64,000 bases of DNA from Trichopria drosophilae (GCA_030407085.1 CM059587.1:26013001-26077000), one strand, 5' to 3'. Positions 39,110 to 51,449 are shown, counted from the stretch's first letter. Numbers and translations: made by a program. Notes: a model not told the origin generated them from the letters alone.

Positions 39110-39322
39110 ATTTATTACACTGTAAATATATACTTCAATAGTCGCAACAAAATATATACTTTAAATAAGGAAATATTTTCTTAACTTAAATAAACATTTA
39201 CGTGCTAAAATCAAAACAATATTTAGTTGAATTAACAAACTATTTTTCTATTATAAGTAAATATTTTGTTGCAACTATTCAAGTAAATATTTACTTGATA
39301 TTAGGAATTTTTGTTTTCAGTG
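39110..39322. repeat. element with CACTGTAAATAT and TTTTCAGTGTATAT ends
   Basis: The two ends are inverted. Internal words AAATATATACTT, AAGTAAATATTT and AGTCGCAACAAAATAT / ATATTTTGTTGCAACTATT occur in both orientations. Non-coding, about 210 bp. Confidence 0.45.
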
Positions 39323-39399
39323 TATATTTATTTAACCATTTGAAGCATACATTTTTCTTTACAGTGAATTGGCTTGAAATTTACTACTCGGAGGTTTTC

Positions 39400-39480
39400 G
39401 GGGTCGCTGATTACGAATCTGGAATCAGATTTTCAAAATTCAAAATGGCAGATTCAATATGGCGGACAAAAATATGAAAA
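39400..39480 (+). repeat. GGTCGCTGATTACGAATCTG ... ATGGCGGACA repeat unit
   Basis: The clearest single unit of the family seen at 7.6-8.3 kb: GGGTCGCTGATTACGAATCTG, then TCAGATTTTCAAAATTCAAA, then ATGGCAGATTCAATATGGCG. Another copy lies at 62682-62757, where the GGTCGCTGATTACGA block is inverted relative to the rest. Confidence 0.6.
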
Positions 39481-40455
39481 TTCATTAAATTGTTGCGTTT
39501 TTACATTATGATGGCTGCCATTTTGAATTCAATAATGCTGTCAATTATGAATTCTTTCGAAAAAATCGTGTTTTTGTCATGTTTGTTTATTTATAAATCA
39601 TAAATAATAAACAATCATATCGCAATAACTGTTTTTATACATTCTTCTATTACTATCGTAATAGAAAATAGCAAAAGGACCGAGTCTTACTATTATGGCT
39701 GCTGCAGGAACTGAATATATAACCAATATACGAAACTTGAATGTTACCACAGTAATATGTGCATTTATCAATAAATCACCTATCCCCGAAATATTTACTC
39801 TTCCTACCATATACTTCTAATAGATTTTTCTAGAAACAAGAGCGTCATAAAAAAGAACGCACCGAAAAGCCTATATTGCAGAAAGAATCTATTCCTAAAA
39901 TTCGTAATTACAACGGGGGTATATTTAAATGGAATTACAGTCACTTAGACTTACAATGCTAAGTGTAATATTTAAAAGAATTACCACAAATGACACGACA
40001 AATAATCTACACTGTTAGAAATGTTCGGAAAATTCAGGTACTTTTACGTTACCGGAGTAATAGAATTTTACTAAAACCTTTAACAGACAGACAAATTATG
40101 CGGCAGAAAATTAGGAAATTTGCAACAGAAATATATGAATGTAAATCAACGGGCGAAGGTGAAGTTAGTTTGGTTTGCCGTCACCAGGAACTCCCGTGAT
40201 TCCTCTTGTACAAGTGGGATTTTGATTCGATCTTAAGGGATTCCATATCCTCGTTCAGTGCATGAGACATGTCATATCCGAAATTAACATAAAATCATTA
40301 TGACGTTTATACGACAACGGACAATAGCAATATGTGAATAATATTTTATTATATGTTGGTAATTTATGCACCAGTACGGGATAAATAAATTTAACGTGTT
40401 AGCCTAATCAAATATTTGATATATTTGATTATACTAATAGTTATAATAATTGTTA

Positions 40456-40477
40456 TATGACTATAGTTATAGTCATA
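40456..40477. repeat. 10-bp perfect hairpin TATGACTATA-gt-TATAGTCATA
   Basis: A perfect ten-base stem with a two-base loop, embedded in a longer run of ATAGTTATAGTCATAACTAT repeats. Probably part of a degraded word cluster. Confidence 0.6.
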
Positions 40478-41169
40478 ACTATATCAAACATGTTGGTATA
40501 TTATTTAATGAAGACAACAAATTTTTTTATTCGCCTTACATATTTCTGTTACTAGGTATAACTAAAAATCACTAACTTTTGTTTCAAAAAATTCTGCACT
40601 GTAAAATTTACAACACGTATTATTTTAAGTTCTCTTCGTATTGTATTATTACGATTCAATATTCTTGACTTGATTCCTTACCGTTATTAATTTTAAGTCG
40701 GAGATCATCAGTTATTATTGAATCAAGCACCAAATCATGACATATTACTGAATCATGATAAAATTATTATAGTTGTACTATAATTATTCTGATACAAAAT
40801 TATAAAATGATTTCACTTTGCGTGACTTTGTTCACCTAAGATTTGAATAGATTTTGCCGTCTATCCGTAACTTTTTTTTAAATAAAAAATTATAACCTTA
40901 TTTGTGCGGTTGCACATTTTTCAGTTTTTCAAACAATGACAACAAGAAAAGTTATATAAAAACTTAAACGAGTATACCAACTCAAAATCAATAGGTGCAT
41001 TGTATTAATTTATTAATCATTTTTAAAAACAACAAATTACACTTTGAATAAAATCATTAAAATGATTTTCGATACAAGTATACCAAATGGCGACCTACGA
41101 TCGACCTACCATTTTCAATTTTCACAACCTGACACCGAATTCGTAACCAGCAGCTCCGAAAATTCTCCT

Positions 41170-41310
41170 AATAAACAAAAAGATGTCTTAAAGGTGTCTA
41201 AAAGATATCCTTCAATCCGTCAAAAGTGTATTGAAATTGTCGAAAAATCTCTGAAAAATATCTTTTAGATGTCTTATGCAATAATTTTGGATAACTTATA
41301 GATATATCAA
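41170..41310. repeat. AAGATATC/AGATGTCTT word cluster
   Basis: AGATGTCTTAAAGGTGTC, TAAAAGATATCC, AATATCTTTTAGATGTCTTA and TATAGATATATC fill about 140 bp. It is the opposite-orientation relative of the cluster at 31845. Confidence 0.5.
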
Positions 41311-41483
41311 AACTATATTTTAGAAGAAAATTAACCGACAGATTAAAGAATGTAAACAAATTTGGATAATTATTATAGCTCTGTTTATTTTTAAATCTGT
41401 TTATATTAGAATATCTTATGGTATTTTTACATCAATTTAAATGAATGTAAACAAATGACGCAAGCAAACAAATAATGAAAAAT

Positions 41484-41560
41484 TGAGTCCCGTCGGGGAA
41501 ACGATCCCGGGTCTCTCGCTTAGTACGCTAAAGTCTTAACCATTGCACTGCTCTGCAAGT
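41484..41560 (-). repeat. tRNA-like relic (SINE head or tRNA pseudogene)
   Basis: On the minus strand a box A-like CAGTGCAATGG (41540-41550) is followed 33 bp later by a box B-like GATCGTTTC (41498-41506), each with one mismatch to the pol III consensus. Between them lies a plausible anticodon-arm region ending GAGAGACCCGG. The acceptor ends do not pair, so it is not a functional tRNA gene. Downstream body and tail are unclear. Confidence 0.4.
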
Positions 41561-42697
41561 ATACCTGATGTAGACGAAACAGAAGGGACCAAAATAATCA
41601 ATCAATTTCAGAAAATTATGTAAACATAGTATAGTATCATAAACAACAGAAAAATTCATAAATGTCACTTGAGAGACGTAGAGGAGGTGAAATTTGTGCG
41701 CATGTGCAATATCGGTGTTTCGTAAAGATCAGCAAAATATCTTCGCAAAGCCTCACTGAAGAGATCAGTTGCGGAGGGGATTGAACGAAACGCCACGCAT
41801 GTATCTTTTTAATTTTTTATTTATTTGTATATTTATTACATGTTTATATATATTGTTTTTTCATGTCTATATATATACATATATTTTTTTTAATTTTTTT
41901 GCACATCGATATAAAATTTTTTGTATCATATTGTGTTATATATCATATATGTATCATATTTGTATCATATTGTTATGATAATTGTTTTTTTCTTTCTTTA
42001 GATTTATTATGATGCATGCTAATAAATCATATTCATATACCAGTCTATTCAAAATAACTGTCAAATAGAAATTGTATCAACTTTATAGTTATTGAATATA
42101 ATTTTTATCCTTTTTTTCCATTACCTTTTTATTGTGAATTTCATTACTAGTTGAGATTATAAATATTTCGACAAGGCCTAAACGTTTCTGAACCCGAGCG
42201 ATTACGACGGAAGGTGTTTGAAATGTTTATGAAATTTCCAAACTATGGCATGTTATCATCTAATGCAATTGGTAGGTTTAAGCCGTTAATTATTTTATTT
42301 TAATTTTTAAATGCACCTACGCTAAATCTATATTACTGAATGGAGTTTTCACTCTCCTTCGCTGCTCCAAAATATACTGATTGTATGATTAAAAGAATAC
42401 ATTTCATGAACAATCAATCAGTCAGTCAGATTTACAAAAATTAATTTAAATAAAAAAGTATCAAAGAATTATTAATAAAATTGAACATTTATGTACAAAA
42501 AATGCAGAATTTACGTCGGTTAAGGAGCAGAGTTTTCGTTGTGTGATGGCAACTGCCAAATTGAAAATCGTACATACCTTTTTTTTCAAGTTGTTGTTTT
42601 ATAAGTTTTGTTTATTTAATTTTACGTGTCCATTCCTTTCCCACTGATAATTGAAATATTTTACATATTTCTTAGGTAAACGAAGTTAATAGATTTT

Positions 42698-43054
42698 TTA
42701 CTTTTTAGAGCAAATTGTCGCAGGGCAATATAAAACCAGTTTTTGTTCTTTTCTGATGAGCTCTACATATGGGCTCATATTGTTACCCAGAAATAGGATT
42801 CGTTTTCTTATTGTATACAGTATTCTGAAATACCCATTTTCAATTGTACAATTACAAAAATCAATAACTTTTATACTGGATAAAGCACACTTACAATAAG
42901 AATATAACATATTCATAAAAAGGTCATTACAATAAAATTTTTTCTGGAATTTCATTTGAAATTCTGAGATTTTATTATTCCACCAGGAAATCATATTAGC
43001 AAGTTTTTCCACTTCTTCCTTACTTTTTCCAATTTCTCGTGGGTTTCCTTCCAT
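42698..43054 (-). CDS. uncharacterised 118-residue open frame
   Basis: From ATG 43054 the frame encodes a charged start (KSKEEVEKLANMISWWNNK, then ISEFQMKFQKKF) that could form a helix or coiled coil, then a cysteine-rich middle (MLYSYCKCALSS, VIDFCNCTIE) and a basic end. It is the longest open frame in the window apart from repeat sequence. I do not recognise it. It sits alone in AT-rich DNA with no splice or promoter evidence; chance or a decayed gene are both plausible. Confidence 0.2.
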   Translation of the reverse strand: MEGNPREIGKSKEEVEKLANMISWWNNKISEFQMKFQKKFYCNDLFMNMLYSYCKCALSSIKVIDFCNCTIENGYFRILYTIRKRILFLGNNMSPYVELIRKEQKLVLYCPATICSKK

Positions 43055-44206
43055 CGATATTTTCCTGTCTGGAGGCTCCGACTTTTCCAATTTGAAACTT
43101 TTTAATTATTATTTTTGTAACCTTGACGTTTCCGAATATTGCTTTCTAAATTATTAATCCGAAACCTATTGCTTCTAGATCACTAACGAATTATTTCATA
43201 GCATTAATCGATTAAATGCATAAAATAAATATTCTGATACCTTATCATAAGCTAAGCCAGTTCAAGTTAATCTTGGTGATATCTATATGCATATCAATTA
43301 AAAATGATAATCATATTTTAGTTTCCATTCAGATTTGCGCTCAATTAACTGCGAAAATTTTTCATAACTTATAAAAAATGTCTAAGTTAACTGTAGGAAT
43401 AGTTTAGATTAATTTTTGATTATCGGATAAGTTAACGATTTGCGTGTAAGAAACCGTGATGAAGAATAATCATAGTATATACTAAGTATATATAGTGAAT
43501 CTTCGCAAAAGTGGAAAATTCTTCTTGATCTTTTTGGTTGGGATGTTATTTCATTCGAGGTTTAATTTAATTTCCCAAACACGTTTAAGCAGGTTCATAT
43601 TGTATAGCGCGAAAGTGGGGAAATCAGATGGAGGCGCTCGATGCTTCTCGCGCGAGGTGTGCAAATCAAAATAGTGATGATCGTAGGGGTAATACTTGAA
43701 AGCTATTCATACACATGAGGGTGAAATTGATATACGTATTTCATCTATAACGAAATAAATGTCATTATATATTGTAAAAAACGTTAAATTTGACGTTAAA
43801 TGGGTTTTCCGGAAGCTTCATATTTATTTTCTTGTAACCGTTGATTTATTTCCGCCTTTGTATTGCACTCTTCTCCTTTTTTGATGTTGAGTTGACACTC
43901 GATAATTGGAGATTTTCAAGCGAGACGAATATAAATTCGACGTTCAAATTACGCCCTGTAAAATATCGAGTTAAATATGGCGGATGGAAATATGAAATTT
44001 CACTTTTAAAGAAATTTATACTATAAATGTATATATATGATCACGCTAAATATTTGCATACGGAATTATAATTTAATTATATAAAGAAAAATGAGTTCAA
44101 ATTATCTTTCAAAAGTCAAGTGATTTCATTTCAGTCCGATATTTTCATCAACTATTTTAAAATTTCCCAAATGCAGTGTCATAGAGCGTAGTATTTATAA
44201 TACATA

Positions 44207-44360
44207 GGGGCCATCCATAAACTACGTAGACCGTTTTTGGCATTTTTAACCCCCCCCCCCCCCTGTACACAGTTTTATGATTTTTATAGATAGATTTTAT
44301 ATAGACCGTAGTTTTTGGCTGCCCCCCCCCCAAATTGTAACGTAGTTTATGGATGGCTCC
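44207..44360. mobile_element. GGGGCCATCCATAAACTACGT-type MITE
   Basis: The ends GGGGCCATCCATAAACTACG and CGTAGTTTATGGATGGCTCC are inverted over about 22 bp. The interior holds C14 (44250-44263) and C10 (44322-44331) runs and a repeated TAGACCGT/GTTTTTGGC motif. This terminal sequence is typical of a very widespread invertebrate MITE that reads GGGGCCGTCCATAAATTACGT. Non-autonomous; 154 bp. Confidence 0.75.
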
Positions 44361-44589
44361 ATATTGAGATTCCATACCTAATAAGATTTCATCGTCGCTT
44401 AAACAAATTAGTCAACAATATTCACTTAATAATTCTGAATATCTCAATTTTTATTGATTCGTTCATTTCAATCAACTTAATAGTAGGTAGAAGACAAGAG
44501 GAAATTTGGAAAATTTTAGATTATTTAAAAGCAAACATGCAAATATTTTATTAATCAAAATGTGTGCAAAATTCGTGCCTCCTAAACGT

Positions 44590-44795
44590 AGTTTTAAGAC
44601 ATTGGATACTACTTCGTTCATTTATAAAATAAATGTCTCATTATATCTGCCCATCGATCATAAATGAGATACTATGGTATCTTATAATCTGAGACATTCA
44701 ATGGAGGTAGTAAAAGTGTCTGCATTTAAGACGTTTTAGTTAATTTGAAACATTTCCTTATGTAAGACACTTCAAATCTAAGACACATTGTCTAT
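44590..44795. repeat. AATGTCTC/GAGACATT word cluster
   Basis: TTAAGACATTGG, AAATGTCTCATTATATC, AATGAGATACTATGGTATC, CTGAGACATTC, AAAGTGTCTGCATTTAAGAC and CTAAGACACATTGTC lie in both orientations within about 200 bp. Same architectural class as the other word clusters. Confidence 0.5.
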
Positions 44796-45360
44796 TCGAG
44801 TATCTTCGGGAATATTCGGCAACTCTTAGCTCATGACTAACATAACCTATTCATGGTTTCAAACGATTCAACACTTTAACTACAGTTTCTTGTTGACCGC
44901 TTCGTAAATTATTTTAGAATCGTTGTATATATGACGAGATCGTAATCACGAAATGTGTTCTAAATTCAACTGCATATCATTGGGTTAAAATAATCGCAAT
45001 GATCGCTTCAAACAAAATGCAGTTAAAACCACAAATAGGAAAAAAACATTTGGCCTGGGCAGGTAATTAATGGCTAACCTAGCGGAATGTTTATGGCCAC
45101 TAGCAGTAAGGGACTACACACTGAAATCCTTGTACTGTGTACGTATATCAAGCTGGTGTTTACAAAAATTCCGCTGGGTGACCTGCCTAGGCGAATCTTG
45201 CAAGACATTTTGTATATACATATCATTTGCATATAAAGACGCAAGATATGACATCTCCAAGGCATTAGGCTGTACCCGTTTGTGACTGAACTGAGCAAGA
45301 CTCGAACATGAGTGACTACATATATAGTAGAATACTACTATGGGGTCACGTTTATTATTA

Positions 45361-45793
45361 CATACATACATACATTGGTCAGATTTACTTGACAACTTTA
45401 TGCCATCTATGGCTAATCGGGCAAGGCTTAGTCATCATCCCACACAGGACGATACAAACAAGTAAACAATCACAAATACTACACATAATCGACACCGTCA
45501 ACAGTTAGTCGGCGGACTGTGCCGCAGCAGGCGCATCGCAAACGTTGTCTTATTTTCATTCAAGACAATATTGACGAAACGTCGACCACGAAAAAACCAT
45601 TCACGGTGTCGATAACTACCGACTGATGTCGGTAGCAGTCCCAAATTCGTACCTTCGCCCAGCAAGGTTTCCTGAATTATCCGCAATGAAAATAATCAGA
45701 AAAAGTTGCCGGACGGGGATTCGAACTTACGACCTAAGGAACGTTCAGTTTAAGAGGCGAGCATGCTAACCACTTCACCATCGCGTTCCCAAA
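45361..45793 (-). mobile_element. tRNA-derived SINE, apparently full length
   Basis: Read on the minus strand it starts GGGAACGCGATGGTGAAGTG with a perfect pol III box A (TGGTGAAGTGG, 45770-45780) and, 43 bp on, a perfect box B (GTTCGAATC, 45718-45726). A body of about 300 bp unrelated to tRNA follows, and it ends in a tetranucleotide tail (ATGTATGTATGTATG, near 45361-45375). TTTATTATTA flanks it on both sides (45351-45360 and 45794-45803) as a 10-bp target-site duplication. Such elements are copied by a partner LINE; the TGTA-repeat tail suggests a partner that primes on short tandem repeats rather than poly(A). The young-looking duplication suggests a fairly recent insertion. Confidence 0.75.
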
Positions 45794-46307
45794 TTTATTA
45801 TTATTCACATACAATCTCACAATGAGTTTGCTCGCACTTACGAGTTCTATATGAGTGCTATTGGAAACTCACGTTGCTATCTGGACATATCTTTGGAATA
45901 TAAAACATCCAAAATTAAATTAAAACATGTCGTTTTTCCTTCCTAGAATCCCGTAAATGAGAAAATTAAGCCTACTTTACAGATGAAACTGAAATAAAAA
46001 TTGGGTTATACTTCGATTGTTTAATTGTTAAGCAACTTTAAGTGATGTTCAAGTTGCCATTCTTGAAGGATTTCTAAACTTTAATCTTTAAAAGTCCAAA
46101 AAACACTTAGAGGCGTAAAAAGATTTGTACTAATTTTTTTTTAATCTACATTGCTTCTAAATTTATGTGTGAAGGCTACAGATTTCTCATAATATCATTC
46201 TGCATTCAAACGAATTATATTCAAAATTACGGATCCATATGATACAGCGAATCCAATTAGATAAATCAACGAGCTACTTCAGATATGGATATGGATTTCG
46301 GAGTTCT

Positions 46308-46320
46308 CGCCACCTAGCGG
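46308..46320 (+). promoter_or_regulatory. CTCF-like motif CGCCACCTAGCGG
   Basis: A GC-rich near-palindrome in AT-rich intergenic DNA upstream of dmrt99B. Similar motifs CGCCATCTGGTAG (51437) and CGCCATCTAGTA (58742) occur further upstream. Confidence 0.25.
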
Positions 46321-46684
46321 TGATGAAGTAGCGGTGTTATTATTAGATGAATATTGATAAATGCAAAAGCCGAACGGAAAAAAATTTGAGGAAAATTCAA
46401 ATATCGGTTGATGGCCCCCTCTATAATATTTTCCAAGCAATGATGATACAAACCGACTTTATTTGATCAGGTAAAACATAATTAATGCTAAAATTTGTTT
46501 AATTTTGAACATTTTAACATTTAGCCTAACTGTACCGGAATACGTCTTTAGGCGTAATGGGGCTGACTCGACAAAATCTTAACTCAGTTTAGTTAGGTTA
46601 GGTTATTGGGACCTTAGACAACATTTCTATAGAAAAATGCGCTTTGTAAATTGTTTGAAACCCCTGCGCTCTGAAGGTTAAACT

Positions 46685-46850
46685 ACACTTAAAAAAAATA
46701 ATTAAAATAACCAGAACAGATGATTAAGTCAGTCCTTATTATTTTGTCTGGTTAAAATAACCAGAATTCTGATTAGTATAACCAGAAATATTGTTGGTTT
46801 AACTAGACATATTGCTAAAACAATTATTGTTCTAATTGAGGGTCCGTATG
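46685..46850. repeat. AACCAG/CTGGTT word cluster
   Basis: TTAAAATAACCAGAAC, TCTGGTTAAAATAACCAGAA, AGTATAACCAGAAATATTG and GTTGGTTTAACTAGAC lie in under 170 bp, preceded by CTACACTTAAAAAAAATAA. A sister copy at 19780-19895 contains the same 23-bp run ending in GTTTAACTAGACATATTG. Confidence 0.5.
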
Positions 46851-47460
46851 CAAAAACCGGACAGGCGCTCGAAACGCGAAATGAGACAGTAGAAAAAGCC
46901 GAAAAAATTTAATTTTCGCAAATGGATTTTAAAAAATACCATCATATAGAGAATTAAATGCTACACAGTGTTTCCATTTGACATTTTTTGATTTCATGTC
47001 AAGATCTCGAGAAAAACAAATAAAAACAGCAAAACATTATTCCCGAAAAAACAATACATTTTAAAACATAACTTACGTTTTCTCGTAAACGAAATGACGG
47101 ATCAATTTGAAACTTGGAGGATCTAATTTGTATAGTTTTCCGAAGACAACAAACATAGTAAAAAAAATTATATCGTAATTTTGAAAAGTTACGTATGTTT
47201 AAACCTGACGTGCTGATATTCGCGAGAAAATATCTTCTAACGCTTGGGGAGTTCGGGAAAGTTTTCGGAATCAAAAATCTAGAAATGCTGTATTGTAAAT
47301 GACGAATCAATGAAGTTTTCTGTGAAAACAGAACTTTCATTCGATTTGTTAGTCAAAAACGGCAATTATTTTTGTAGCGCTGGAATTTTCGGGCGCGCGC
47401 GGCTTTGTTGCTACGCTGAAAACTGCTCGCCAAAGAGCAAACCTTGTCACAATGGAAGTT
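46850..47460. other. non-coding, probably degraded transposon
   Basis: A stretch that includes GGGTCCGTATGCAAAAACCGG at its left and GGCGCGCGCGGC near 47392 at its right. Open frames are short and unrecognisable. Texture is repeat-like, but I cannot assign a family. Confidence 0.3.
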
Positions 47461-47743
47461 GGCTATATTTCAACTAAATCGCAATTGATTTAAAATTTAG
47501 TTTGGACATTGTTGCTCTAAGTAAATTCTACTAAAGAACAATAACTAGTTAATTCTCCGACTGCGCTTATAACCTGTACTGGACACACTGTACATGCTGA
47601 GCTGAATTTGAACTCTCTTGTTACATCTGATCTGGTGTAAATATGGATTACTGCCTTATATTTCATAGTTATAAAACTGTTCACTAGTTTTCGATGATAT
47701 TCGACAGCCTTCGTGCTTTGGGTCAATCTTCCTCGGAAGTTAA

Positions 47744-49673
47744 GGGAGACACCGGTGAGATTTCAGCTACATTAAATTGCAATTAAAAAAAATCGAAAAA
47801 AATTGTTATAAGCATCATTTTTCTTCACAAATTAAGTGGTGTAGTCGAAAAAAGAAAAAAAAAATTTTTCGGCCGAGTTAGAATTTTTTATTTTTGATCT
47901 AAGCCACGTATCATCAAATCCATGCGTAATTTTGTTTGAAATCGTAAAAAAAGCATACAAAAAAATTTGGTTACACTTTACCCAAAATTGACGGAGGAGA
48001 TGCATTTTTTAGGTGTTTTATGATCGATTTTTAATAAAATCGACCACTTTTTGGTTACAAGAACTGTTCATTATACGATAAATTCCAAATGAATGTTTAT
48101 TGAAACATAAGAAATAAATTTATATTATATTTCTATATATCTTTTTATTAAAAAAAAATTTTTTTATTAATTTTTTCAATTTTTTTGAATTTTTTAGTTT
48201 TTTTATTTTGTTTTTCATTTTGAAAATATATTTTTAGAGCATTTCTGCTCCGTACATAGTTCCTCTTTTTTTCATACTTCCAGACTTCTTGTACCATGTT
48301 TAGCAAGGCTATGGCTCGTCGTTTTTGAACTTTTCATTAGATTGTTATATATGATTATATTTATATAAAAAATAATCGCAGGACAAATTTTTGCATTATA
48401 CGCCGAAATGGAGAAATGGAGCTATTTACGTCATTTTATGTCCGTACACCTCATCTACTCAGATAAAAAACATCAGGACTAGAACATGTGGAAATGTCCT
48501 CTTCGAATGTAATTGCATTCTTAGGTGAAACACTTCAACACTTGTACAATAATGTACTAATATTAGAAAAATGCCAATTCTTGCCCATTTCCCCAGCCGA
48601 AATAATGATCTCTTCAAAAAGTAGATATTTTCGTTACAAGGGCGTAAAATGAACTTTCACCCCCGTGATACAAACATAATTGTTCGTCATAGTGAGTATA
48701 AAATTCAAATGTGGGGTTCGAATTTGCAACTCGACAGGCTGGTGAACTCCTACCTGACCCATGTAATTTTCGAGGGTGTAAAAAGTACCCAAATCGCGAT
48801 TCTCATAGAATAGAAAAAGGCATTGAACAATCGAATGAAAAGTTCAAAAACGCACGACGAGCCATAGCCTTAGCACAAAACAGGCTAGAAGAAGTCTTTA
48901 TGGAAAACGAAGGGACTATGTACGGAGCAGGAATGTTCTAGAAAGATATTTTATTAATGAAAAAAATGTAAAAGCTAAAAAATGTAAAAAAAATTGAAAA
49001 AAATTACAAAAATTTTGTTAATAAAAAAAAAATATAGAAATATAAAATAGATTTATTTTTTACGTTACACTGAACATTTCTTTGAAATTTATTATACAAT
49101 AAACAGTTGTTGGAGCCAACAAGGGGTTGAGTTTAATATCATAAAATCATAAAACATCTAAAAAGATATTCTCAAAATGAAAAAAAAAATATAAAAACGA
49201 AAAAATTTAAAAAAAATTGAAAAAATTTTTAAAAAAATATAAAAAAATTCATAAAAAACTTTTTTTTTATTAAAAAAATGTAGGAATATAAAATAAATGT
49301 ATTTCTTATGTTTCGATGAACATTAATTTGGAATTTATCGTATAATGAACAGTTCTTGTAACCAAAAAGTGGTCGATTTTATTAAAAATCAATCATAAAA
49401 CACCTAAAAAATGCATCTCCTCCGTCAATTTTGGATAAAGTGTAACCAAATTTTTTTTGTATGCTTTTTTTACGATTTCAAACAAAATTACGCATGGATT
49501 TGATGATACGTGGCTTAGATCAAAAATAAAAAATTCTAACTCGGCCAAAAATTTTTGTTTTCTTTTTTCGACTACACCACTTAATTTGTGAAGAAAAATG
49601 ATGCTTATAACAATTTTTTTCGATTTTTTTTAATTGCAATTTAATGTAGCTGAAATCTCACCGGTGTCTCCCC
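47744..49673. mobile_element. 1.93-kb foldback transposon flanked by TTAA, non-autonomous
   Basis: The left end TTAA|GGGAGACACCGGTGAG and right end CTCACCGGTGTCTCCCC|TTAA give a TTAA target site with inverted repeats. The outer arms stay clearly alike for over 350 bp (shared GTAGCTGAAATCTC, CTAAGCCACGTATCATC, GAGGAGATGCATTTTTTAGG in complement). With A/T-rich middle parts, similarity resumes at 48236-48352 against 48820-48955, so nearly the whole element is a hairpin with an unpaired centre near 48355-48820. The right arm is longer because a unit of about 230 bp is tandemly duplicated (about 48945-49175 and 49180-49410). TTAA sites are typical of piggyBac and Kolobok transposons; no transposase is present. 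Confidence 0.75.
48711..48941 (+). pseudogene. ORF tail inside the TTAA foldback element
   Basis: An open frame with a protein-like end, KNARRAIALAQNRLEEVF then MENEGTMYGAGMF, stopping at 48941. The left arm read on the minus strand (about 48345-48236) encodes a diverged copy ending RGTMYGAEML and also stopping there. The same coding tail therefore exists in both arms, pointing outward. This looks like a captured gene or transposase C-terminus duplicated when the foldback formed. I do not recognise the protein and nothing suggests it is expressed. Confidence 0.35.
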
Positions 49674-51434
49674 TTAATGAGATTATATGATTTCGTGAAA
49701 CTCCAAAATAATGCCTATAATATGTCAACTACAACCATTATAAAAATTGATTACAGAAAAGAATATTTATTTCAGAACATTGCACGACATAACAAGTAAT
49801 CACCAATGGAGTGACAGTTCCCTTAGACCGCATAATGTAGAATGCCTTGACCAATTTGGTGTCGTATTTGCAGAGGTCGGTGAAAATTGAGAAAATCTCT
49901 TTGCGTCCTGAAAACTAATATATTAGCATAAATTGGCGCTCGGCAAAACCTTGGCCGTCGTCTTGAAAGAAAAAAGATAAAAAACGTATTTTTTTGAGTT
50001 TTTTGCATTTATCTTGAAAAATCTGAAAAAAAATGTAACAAACAAAAAAAGTAGAAAATTAATATTTATATTAATATTAAAGGCGAAGTACATTTTCTTC
50101 GTAATCGCAAAGGGTAGCTCATAAAATAGTTTACACCTGATCTCACTAATTCTTAACAATAACTCTCTCCGACGAGAATTAAAAAGCTTTTCCTATGAAT
50201 TTGATGGTAGAGAACAGAGCTGAGCTGACGTTCGGATTTTCATTTATATAAAAAAATTGTATATAACTTTTATCATATTTTTTATTTAACGTGCGTAAAA
50301 TGTAAAATTTACAGCGAATTTATAAATATTGATAACGTTAACCAAATATAGTACGTAAAAAATCAAGACAATATGAATTATTAACTACTGAAAATGGATC
50401 AAAAGTTAAAATTGCAAAAATGTAAAAACAGATACGAAATTGGCTAAAAAAACGAATGAAAATGTGAATATCAAACTAAGCGATACTCAGAGGAACAATA
50501 ATAAATATAATACATTATAAATATCTCTACAATTTTTGTTTAAATATGCGGGAAAATGGTAAAAGTATTCAAAATTTAATAAAAGCGAACAATGCATACC
50601 ATAATATTTTAACAATATATTAAAATCCCGAATGAAATCAAATTTCCATTCGACGTAAATGGGGGATGGATGAATGGCAGAAAATTCAGAATATTAATTA
50701 CATTAAAAGTTATTTGCCCGTGTTTCGCTTTGTTTGAAATAAAATACTAATTTTACATTATATTAGAACATTTGTTTGCACGTGCCAATTCACGATACTT
50801 TTCAAGTAACTATTTACTGCTATACGCACAAAACCACAAAATGCCATACAAAAAGTGCTCAACGCACAAAAAAGTCTTTTTCAAAATTACACTTCAGTAA
50901 GTTACGCCGCTCAAAGCCAACAATTGGGTTTGATTTCAATGATGGATATCACAAGCACTTATTCATTTGACGGCATTTTATTGTTGGAAGGAGTGAGCCT
51001 TCCTTAGATTACAATGTACGTTGTGAGAAGTCAAATGTAACGTACATACAATGTAGTAGATGTTAAGTGTTGGACCTTCCAGGAAGAATTGTGAATTACA
51101 TGCGATAGGGTCGTAATACTTACGCTCATGTGTACTTAGGCCTTGAATGCCAAGGCATTTTGGGGGGTGACAACTCAAATATGTAGTATTAGTTTTGAAT
51201 GGTGCAGAAGGGCAGTAAACGATAATTGTTCTTACACGATTGTGTGTAAGAGATTCTACTTCACGCATTTTAGAAAAGAGTACTTGACAGGCGAAATAAT
51301 ATTTCTTCGCAAATGAACAATACTCATATTTATGGTTGCTTACAATGAAATGTTTTACTGGAACAAATATGCCGGGTTGTAAAAAGATAGTAAATGTTAT
51401 TAATTATTGCCCACTTGCGCGAATGTAGACCTGC

Positions 51435-51449
51435 GCGCCATCTGGTAGC
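51435..51449 (+). promoter_or_regulatory. CTCF-like motif GCGCCATCTGGTAGC
   Basis: Matches GCCMYCTNGTGG at all but one position and is preceded by a CpG-rich CTGCGC. It lies in intergenic DNA with no recognised repeat around it. Confidence 0.25.

Noticed and set aside
45702..45793. Functional tRNA gene
   Set aside because: The A and B boxes are perfect, but the acceptor ends do not pair, and the sequence continues into a SINE body with tail and target-site duplication.
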